The position numbers and the translations under genes are program-made. The notes under the pieces were generated by a model that saw only the letters and a list, made by a program, of their open reading frames with translations, had not been told where the DNA came from and did no database searches. Positions 1 to 5,251 of a stretch of DNA of 7,022 nt are shown here, in pieces. The stretch lies in the NCBI GenBank assembly GCA_902826945.1, contig CADEGS010000229.1, positions 1 through 7,022 of the forward strand, read 5' to 3'. The DNA comes from an uncultured bacterium. Its GTDB lineage: Bacteria; Planctomycetota; UBA1135; GCA-002686595. Every line of letters begins with the position of its first letter. The first letter of the stretch is position 1.

Positions 1-222
1 ACATGACGTCTCCTGCGAGTAAAGAGCCGCTCTGCCTTCGAGAGCGATGACGACTGGCCCGAGGCGCCCGTCGCCCCCCTTGAGGCCAAGGCAGCGTCCG
101 GGTCACCGACCGGCGGGTCAGCTCCACAGACCTTTGTACGCTGCGGGTCTCGCCAGCGGTTCAAGAGCTTCGCCTTCCACGAGGGCGGCAGGCGGCTCGG
201 CTACGCCAGAGCGACCGGGTGC
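1..222. other. Non-coding stretch at the left edge
   Basis: No credible gene is seen. Open frames here are low-complexity Pro/Arg/Ala readings with no family resemblance. The only structure is a 6-bp hairpin (CGCTCT at 28-33, AGAGCG at 41-46, 7-nt loop). On the minus strand it is followed by GGCTCTTTACTC, which is weakly terminator-like. No tRNA fold or promoter was recognised. Confidence 0.4.
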
Positions 223-260
223 CGCGCGACCCCCCGCCGCCTCGAGTGGGGGGCCGCGCG
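223..260 (-). terminator. Hairpin just past the 271-3264 gene
   Basis: The arms are CGCGCG-A-CCCCCC (223-235) and GGGGGG-C-CGCGCG (248-260): 12 pairs with one A/C mismatch around a 12-nt loop, starting 10 nt past the TGA at 271-273. No T-run follows. The position suits a 3'-end structure for the peptidase/beta-helix transcript. The arms also contain an 11-bp direct repeat, GCCGCGCGACC, at 221-231 and 253-263. Confidence 0.45.
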
Positions 261-270
261 ACCGGTGGCT

Positions 271-3264
271 TCAGTTCCCGACCGTCACGTCGAGCGCGTT
301 GGAGAGCGCGAACGGCGTCACGCCGCCGAGGTGGATCGCCTGCGCGCAGAAGGCGAGGCCGCACAGGAAGCTCGCGTTCGGCACGGTGCCGCCGAAGCCC
401 GCGATCGGCCCGACCGCGAGGGGCAGCGACAGGAGCTCGCCGCTGCCGCCCAGATCGAGGCACAGGAGCGTCTGCCCGCCGGCGAGCGGGAACGAGAACG
501 GCGTGTCGTAGCCGATGACGGCGGCCAGCGCGTGACCGGTCGTCGTCAGGTCCACCGAGAACGACCACGGGTCGCCGAGCGTGAACGTGCTGCCCGAGAA
601 ACTGCTCGGGTTCGAGCCGCCGTTGCGCGCGACCGTGGCCGCCGGGACGACCAGCACGCCGAAGGCATCCATCGCCGTCCAGCCGCAGGCCCAGTTGGCG
701 GACCCGCTCGGGGCGAACGCGCCCTTGTAGGGCGCGCTGCAGTAGAAGCCGTCGTCGGGAGCCGAGCTGGCCGGCACCGGGCCGGACGGGAGCGGGTCGA
801 TCGCCGTCACCGGGAGCATCGTGTTGGAGCCGATGACGATCGGGGCGCCGCGGGTGAGCATGCGGATCGGCGACGCGCCGACCGTGGCGTTGCCCAGCGT
901 CGGGTTGAACACGCCGACGCTCGTGGCCTCGGTCACGCTCCCCACGTTGAAGAAGCAGCTGCTGCGGATCTCGGCCAGGAAGCCGGTCGGGTCCTGCGCC
1001 GTGTAGGTCGTGGCCGGGCTCGGGCAGGGGTTCACCGGCGACGTGACCGACGCCAGCGTGTCCCAGAAGTCGTTGGCCGCGCCCGCGACGTTCCAGGGCA
1101 GGGTGCCGCCGAAGCCGTAGCCCGTGCCGCACGGGTCGCCGTCGACGTTGTCGAAGCTGACCAGGCGGTCGCCGATGTCCATGAAGATGCAGTTGCGGTA
1201 CTGGACGCCGGCCTCGTCACGCCAGGCCGTGGCGTGGTCGCCGGAGACCGGCTGGCCGACGACGGTGGCGTTGTAGACCGCGGTGCGCGTCACCGGCTGG
1301 CGGTCGGAGGTCTCCGCGCCGTCGGCCTCGAAGCAGTTGTCGCCCACGCCCGAGCCCTGCGGCGCGGCGCACGAGTAGCCCTGCACCACGAAGGGGAACT
1401 GGATCTTGCCGCGGTAGCCCTGGTCGAGGTCGATGCTGTCGTCGCCGACGTTCCAGACGACGAGGTGCTTGAGGTTGACCGTGCCGCCCCAGACCTCGAT
1501 GCCGTCGTCCACGTTCGAGACCACCTCGACGTGGTGGATGTCGGTCTCGCGGCCCACGGCGCCCAGCGAGAGGCCGTTCAGCTCGCTCGTGAGGGCGATC
1601 ACGCGTCCGCCGTAGCGCAGCGACAGGTACTCGATCTTGCCGCTGTCGTCCTCGTCGTCCCCGCCGCCGTAGCGCACCTTCGGATCGCCGGGGAAGTCCT
1701 CGACGAGCCCTTCCATGACGCCCTGGTTGGCCGGATCGCAGGTGGCCGTGTTCGCCGGCACCTTGCAGTCGTTCATGTACGCGCAGCCCATGACCGTCAG
1801 GTTGCCCCACTCGGCGCACACGCCCGGACGGTAGGTGCCGCTCTTCGGGTTGCAGTCCACCCAGGTCGCGGTGTCGGCCGTGGACGTCATCACGACCGGC
1901 GCCTCGGCGGTGCCGCACACGAAGATCTGCGAGCCCTTGCTCACCGCCAGGCTGCCGGCCCCGTTGACCGAGGGCGTGCTCGCGATCACCGTGCCCGGGT
2001 CGATGCGCAGCGTCGCGCCTTCGCTGACGTAGATCTGGTCCTTCAGGTCGTAGACGTTGTCCGGCGTCCAGACCTGCGAGACGGTGATGTCCTCGGTGAC
2101 GCACACCTTGCGCGGCTTGCCCCAGTGCTGCGTCACGGACTTCTGCGGCTCGGTCGAGCGGGTAGCCGCGCCGCTGCCGCTCGAAGGGTAGCACCAGGGC
2201 TTGAAGGAGCAGTTCGCCTGCGCGACCGCCGCGAGCTTGTCGTCGATGCACTCCTTCAGGGTCTTGCCCGGGACCGGGTTGTCGATGCACTCGTGGTAGA
2301 ACTTCGCGAACAGGCTGAAGCAGCGGCAGGCCATGCCGGTCTTCCAGGCCTGGGAGGCCCCGATGCCGCTCGAGGGGATCGGCAGCGGCGCCAGCTTCTG
2401 GCAGATGCCGTTCAAGATCTTCTCCGCGAAGCAGCTGTTGATGACGACGCAGATGTCGGCCGTGTCCATCCCGGCCAGCTTGTCGCCCAGCTCGCACCCG
2501 TCGAGGAACTCGCCCTTCCCGTCGTTCTCGCCGTTGTCCAGGTGCAGCGCGCAGGCGTCGTGGCTGCCGTGCCCGGTGAAGATGAAGTAGACCTTGTCGC
2601 AGCTCATCGAGCCGACGGCGTCGATGGCGTCGCAGATCTGCTGCTTCGTCGGGATCGCGGCTCCGTTGAGCCCGAGCGTCGTCCAGCTCGAGACGTCGGG
2701 GTGGGCCTCCATCAGCCAGCGCGGGTTCGCGTTCTGGTGGCGCTTGTCGCCCGAGCCGCTGACGACGATGCCCCAGACGTTGCCCATGCCCGTCCCGGCC
2801 GGCAGCCCGCCCGCGGCGGGCACGCAGATCGCCCCGGCGGGGAACGAGCCGGAGACCTTGTCGGGCGAGACGTCCAGGGCGTCCGTGTCGGAGTAGAAGG
2901 ACGTGCCGTTCAGGACGATCCAGCTGTCGCCGTCGTACTGCGTGATCGTCGTGCTGGCCAGGCTCTCGGGCACCAGGAACACCTGCGTGGGGTGCCCGAA
3001 GTCGGCGTTGGGGCTGAGGTCGGCGTAGACGACCCAGCTCGGCTCCGGGATGGAGAGCGACGTGACGGCGAACGCGAACGAGAGGTCGTCGGACGGCGTC
3101 ACGAGCGACTGCAGCGCCAGCACGATCTCCTCCGGATCGTTCGTGTACGTCGCCTGGTAGAGCGCGATCGCGTCCGCGCGCGTGCGCTGCGCCGCGAGCG
3201 GTGCGGCGAGCGCGACGAGCGACAGCGCGACCAAGGACGGACCCCGTCTCAGGATGGAATGCAT
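271..3264 (-). CDS. Secreted caspase-fold (clan CD) peptidase-like protein fused to beta-helix region and shared C-terminal domain
   Basis: A 997-residue exported protein. Residues 1-25 are a clear signal peptide (Arg-Arg, hydrophobic core, cleavage near APLAA|Q). Residues about 26-155 are an N-terminal region whose NADFGHPTQVFLV stretch recalls prodomain-like modules; this is tentative. Residues about 160-345 look like a clan CD cysteine peptidase: strand NVWGIVVSG, strand KVYFIFT followed by GHG (His232), then ICVVINSC (Cys278). This His-Gly plus hydrophobic-strand-Cys pattern is the dyad of the C13, C14 and metacaspase families. Residues about 388-775 resemble a right-handed beta-helix family of secreted proteins (EGATLRIDPGTVIAS, WGNLTVMG, DDEDDSGKIEYLSLRYGG, ELNGLSLGAVG, DDGIEVWGGTVN). 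Residues 878-997 are the domain shared with the 5252-7022 gene. There are 32 cysteines, suggesting disulfides and an oxidising location. The ATG start has a strong Shine-Dalgarno. The dyad is assigned by eye and the substrate is unknown. Confidence 0.92.
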   Translation of the reverse strand: MHSILRRGPSLVALSLVALAAPLAAQRTRADAIALYQATYTNDPEEIVLALQSLVTPSDDLSFAFAVTSLSIPEPSWVVYADLSPNADFGHPTQVFLVPESLASTTITQYDGDSWIVLNGTSFYSDTDALDVSPDKVSGSFPAGAICVPAAGGLPAGTGMGNVWGIVVSGSGDKRHQNANPRWLMEAHPDVSSWTTLGLNGAAIPTKQQICDAIDAVGSMSCDKVYFIFTGHGSHDACALHLDNGENDGKGEFLDGCELGDKLAGMDTADICVVINSCFAEKILNGICQKLAPLPIPSSGIGASQAWKTGMACRCFSLFAKFYHECIDNPVPGKTLKECIDDKLAAVAQANCSFKPWCYPSSGSGAATRSTEPQKSVTQHWGKPRKVCVTEDITVSQVWTPDNVYDLKDQIYVSEGATLRIDPGTVIASTPSVNGAGSLAVSKGSQIFVCGTAEAPVVMTSTADTATWVDCNPKSGTYRPGVCAEWGNLTVMGCAYMNDCKVPANTATCDPANQGVMEGLVEDFPGDPKVRYGGGDDEDDSGKIEYLSLRYGGRVIALTSELNGLSLGAVGRETDIHHVEVVSNVDDGIEVWGGTVNLKHLVVWNVGDDSIDLDQGYRGKIQFPFVVQGYSCAAPQGSGVGDNCFEADGAETSDRQPVTRTAVYNATVVGQPVSGDHATAWRDEAGVQYRNCIFMDIGDRLVSFDNVDGDPCGTGYGFGGTLPWNVAGAANDFWDTLASVTSPVNPCPSPATTYTAQDPTGFLAEIRSSCFFNVGSVTEATSVGVFNPTLGNATVGASPIRMLTRGAPIVIGSNTMLPVTAIDPLPSGPVPASSAPDDGFYCSAPYKGAFAPSGSANWACGWTAMDAFGVLVVPAATVARNGGSNPSSFSGSTFTLGDPWSFSVDLTTTGHALAAVIGYDTPFSFPLAGGQTLLCLDLGGSGELLSLPLAVGPIAGFGGTVPNASFLCGLAFCAQAIHLGGVTPFALSNALDVTVGN
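274..633 (-). repeat. Coding copy 1 of the shared C-terminal domain
   Basis: Encodes the last 120 residues of the peptidase/beta-helix protein, from VARNGGSNP to ALSNALDVTVGN. It aligns along its whole length with the end of the Asp-box protein, with roughly half the positions identical by eye. Shared blocks include SVDLT-TGH, GGQTLLC, GGSGELL and C-QAIH. At the DNA level 280-316 matches 5264-5300 at 32 of 37 bases. Confidence 0.85.
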
Positions 3265-3269
3265 CTTCT

Positions 3270-3276
3270 CTCCTCC
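3270..3276 (-). promoter_or_regulatory. Shine-Dalgarno of the 271-3264 gene
   Basis: On the minus strand GGAGGAG ends five bases before the ATG at 3262-3264. This is a near-perfect anti-16S complement at normal spacing. It fixes the start, and the signal peptide that begins there agrees. It is the only strong ribosome binding site visible in the window. Confidence 0.88.
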
Positions 3277-3330
3277 GATTCTCGAGCTCCCTGCGATGCG
3301 CGGCCGGCACGACGCCGGCCACTCGAATCG
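3276..3330 (-). other. Nested inverted repeats in the leader of the 271-3264 gene
   Basis: In the minus-strand leader, CGATTCGAG (3330-3322) can pair with CTCGAGAATCG (3286-3276), leaving a two-base bulge. Inside it, GGCCGGC (3320-3314) pairs perfectly with GCCGGCC (3308-3302) over a 5-nt loop. The outer stem ends at the first base of the Shine-Dalgarno. The structure could influence translation, protect the 5' end or act in transcription. Only the base pairing is seen; a role is inference, and some chance pairing is expected at this GC content. Confidence 0.45.
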
Positions 3331-3384
3331 AAGCTAGAGCGCCGCGCGCGTGCTCCGTCGACAGGTTCGGATCAAGCTTCGGCA

Positions 3385-3415
3385 GGGGATCCTTGAGGCG
3401 ACTGCGCAGATCCCC
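3385..3415 (-). terminator. Weak hairpin downstream of the metallophosphoesterase gene
   Basis: A perfect 7-bp inverted repeat (GGGGATC at 3385-3391, GATCCCC at 3409-3415) with a 17-nt loop lies about 50 nt past the TGA at 3466-3468. There is no T-run after it. It could help end the phosphoesterase transcript, but the long loop and short stem make this only a candidate. The rest of the 201-nt spacer shows no convincing -35/-10 promoter on the minus strand. Confidence 0.25.
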
Positions 3416-3465
3416 GTACGGACCAAGGCCGTCCGCGTCGCGCGCGGCCCGGAATCGGGACGCTC

Positions 3466-5097
3466 TCAGGGAGCGCTGATCTCGAGCACCGCCTGCGCGC
3501 GGTGCTCGCGCCCGAACTCGTCGCGCGCGCGCACGCGGACCGCGTGCACGCCCGGACCGAGATCGGCCGGCAGCCGCGCGACGAAGAGGTGCGTCGAGGG
3601 CTCCGGCGCGACCCACGACTTGAACGCGTCTCCGCGACGCGCGTGCAGCTCGACCACGTACGGGTCGGGTCGATGCGCACGCTGCATGGGGAGCGTCGCT
3701 CCGTCGCCGACCTGGAACTCGACCGTCGAGCGCGGCCCGCCGTCGAACAGGTTGACGACGATCGTGGCGGCCGAGGCCGCGGCGGCGGAGATCCTCCCCG
3801 CGCTGGCCTCTCCGGGCCGGTAGGACGCCTGCACGTCCGCCGAGAACGGCGTCGGGCTCGACTCGAAGCGGATGCGCATCTGCTCCTCGGCCGTGTCCGC
3901 CGCGGGGCAGTAGCGCGCCGAGCACGCGTTGCCGTCCACCTCGAGCACGTGCCAGCCGTTGGGCGTCCCGTCGCGCTGCACGGTGTCGGGGATGCCGCGC
4001 GCATCCAGCGGGCCGCTCCACCACGAGCCCGACGCCGTCGCGATCACGTGCTGGTGGAGCGTCCCCGGCCCCGGGAATCCGTCCGCGGCGCCGAGGTAGC
4101 GGTGCTCGGTCGTGTGCATGTGGCCCGTGGCGACGTACAGGTGCTCGCGCCCGCCGAGCAGCCGCAGCAGGTCCGCGCGGTCCTGCGTGTTGACGGTCTT
4201 CGACTCGGGCGCGTCGTCGTTCACGAGCGGCGAGTGCATCGTGAGCACGATCAGCTTCTCGGGCGGGATGCAGGCGAGCTCCTGCTCGATCCAGCCGAGC
4301 TGGCGCGCGCCGAGGCGCACGACGTAGCCGCCGTCGCCCCAGGGGTCGCTCTCGTCACGGCCCTGGTACTCGATGTTGTCGAGCACGAAGAACACCGCCT
4401 GGCCCACCTCGAACGCGTAGTACGGCGGCCCGAACAGGGCCTTGAAGGTCTCGAGCGAGCGCGCGTCGTCGGGCGCCAGGTAGTCCACGTCGTGGTTGCC
4501 CGGGACGTTGTGCCAGGGGATGCCGAGGGCTCCCACGAGCCGCACGTAGCGCGGGAAGAGCGACAGGTCGTCGAAGAGCACGTCGCCCAGCGTCATGCCG
4601 AAGCGCGCGCTCGTGCCGACCAGCCGGGACAGGACGTCGTCGCGCAGCCAGTCGAGCTCGGCCTGCGTCTGCGGCTGCGTGTCGGCCAGCAGCAGCACCT
4701 CGAAGCGGTCGGGCTCGCTCACGCGCCGCAGCGCGAAGTCGATCGCCTCGGGCAGCGGCCCGCTGGGCGGGATGCCCGGGTAGCGCAGGCCGGCCGGGGA
4801 GCCCGCCGGCGCGTGCAGGTAGTAGAAGCGCGGCAGGCCGTCGGCCGAGACGGGCGTGGCGTGGCCGGCGGGCTTGGTGACGAAGATCGTCGCCTCGTCC
4901 TCGACCGCGAGCGCGTAGCGGCCCTGCGCGTCGGTGCGCACGACGCTGCGTCCGTCCGAGACGCGCACGCCGGCGATGCCCGGCTCGCCGGCGTCGCGCG
5001 CGCCGTCGCCGTCGAGGTCCTCGTAGACGGTGCCGCGCGCGGTCGCCTCCTGCGGAAACGCGAGGCCGAGCAGGAGCGGGAGCAGGACGAGGACCAC
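3466..5097 (-). CDS. Secreted calcineurin-like metallophosphoesterase with N- and C-terminal beta domains
   Basis: A 543-residue protein expected to hydrolyse phosphoesters with a two-metal centre outside the cytoplasm. Residues 1-20 (MVLVLLPLLLGLAFPQEATA) resemble a signal peptide but lack the usual positive charge. Residues about 21-80 form a Cna-B/SdrD-like beta domain (VYEDLDGDGARDAGEPGIAG), typical of the N-terminal domain of calcineurin-like phosphoesterases (MetallophosN). The catalytic domain shows D139-T-Q141, GD171-172, GNHD200-203, MHSP287-290 and GHMH325-328, in the correct order. Residues about 350-540 (ASGSWWSG, DGTPNGWH, STHLF, GVHAVRVRARDEFGR) match the MetallophosC type. The start is GTG: an in-frame TAG at 5119-5121, with no start codon between, leaves it as the first possible start, yet no good Shine-Dalgarno precedes it. 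Unlike both neighbours it lacks the shared C-terminal domain. Spacers of 154 nt upstream and 201 nt downstream argue against a tight operon. The family call is strong; the substrate is unknown. Confidence 0.93.
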   Translation of the reverse strand: MVLVLLPLLLGLAFPQEATARGTVYEDLDGDGARDAGEPGIAGVRVSDGRSVVRTDAQGRYALAVEDEATIFVTKPAGHATPVSADGLPRFYYLHAPAGSPAGLRYPGIPPSGPLPEAIDFALRRVSEPDRFEVLLLADTQPQTQAELDWLRDDVLSRLVGTSARFGMTLGDVLFDDLSLFPRYVRLVGALGIPWHNVPGNHDVDYLAPDDARSLETFKALFGPPYYAFEVGQAVFFVLDNIEYQGRDESDPWGDGGYVVRLGARQLGWIEQELACIPPEKLIVLTMHSPLVNDDAPESKTVNTQDRADLLRLLGGREHLYVATGHMHTTEHRYLGAADGFPGPGTLHQHVIATASGSWWSGPLDARGIPDTVQRDGTPNGWHVLEVDGNACSARYCPAADTAEEQMRIRFESSPTPFSADVQASYRPGEASAGRISAAAASAATIVVNLFDGGPRSTVEFQVGDGATLPMQRAHRPDPYVVELHARRGDAFKSWVAPEPSTHLFVARLPADLGPGVHAVRVRARDEFGREHRAQAVLEISAP

Positions 5098-5184
5098 GGA
5101 AGGACTCGGCGGGCGAGCCTAGCGCGGCGGCGCAGCCGACGCGCGACAAGTTCCCTTGATCCGCTGCGAGCGGGCCGGAACGGA

Positions 5185-5218
5185 CGAGGGCCGGGGACGC
5201 TGGCGTCCCCGGCCCTCG
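5185..5218 (-). terminator. Strong hairpin after the Asp-box protein gene
   Basis: A perfect 16-bp inverted repeat (CGAGGGCCGGGGACGC and its complement) is separated by only two bases, so in practice it is about 14 bp with a 6-nt loop. It begins 33 nt past the TAG at 5252-5254. No T-tract follows on the minus strand, so it is not a textbook intrinsic terminator. It may still halt or stabilise the 3' end of the upstream transcript, or form part of the leader of the metallophosphoesterase gene, whose GTG lies 87 nt further on. Confidence 0.6.
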
Positions 5219-5221
5219 GCG

Positions 5222-5239
5222 GGAGGGCGCACGCCCTCC
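5222..5239 (-). terminator. Second hairpin, next to the one at 5185-5218
   Basis: A perfect 8-bp inverted repeat (GGAGGGCG / CGCCCTCC) with a two-base centre, 12 nt past the stop of the Asp-box protein gene and three bases from the larger hairpin. On the transcript it comes first. The pair looks like a tandem 3'-end structure; no U-run is present. Confidence 0.5.
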
Positions 5240-5251
5240 GCTCGCGCTGTC

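Noticed and set aside
221..263. An 11-bp direct repeat (GCCGCGCGACC at 221-231 and 253-263) as a possible attachment site or short repeat array.
   Set aside because: There are only two copies, in GC-rich DNA inside a hairpin, with no integrase or further repeats; it is better explained as part of the stem.
265..3396. A 1043-codon open frame on the plus strand opposite the peptidase/beta-helix gene.
   Set aside because: Its product is low-complexity Arg/Ala/Val/Asp with no signal peptide or motif. It arises from the high-GC third positions of the minus-strand gene, which has clear domains and a Shine-Dalgarno.
1217..4024. A 935-codon minus-strand frame spanning two genes and the spacer between them.
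   Set aside because: It is out of frame with both genes, Arg-rich, and shows no recognisable family.
5148..5155. GGGAACTT on the minus strand upstream of the phosphoesterase, resembling an ECF sigma -35 element.
   Set aside because: No matching -10 element is found at 15-18 nt; a single 7-8 base match is not enough to call a promoter.
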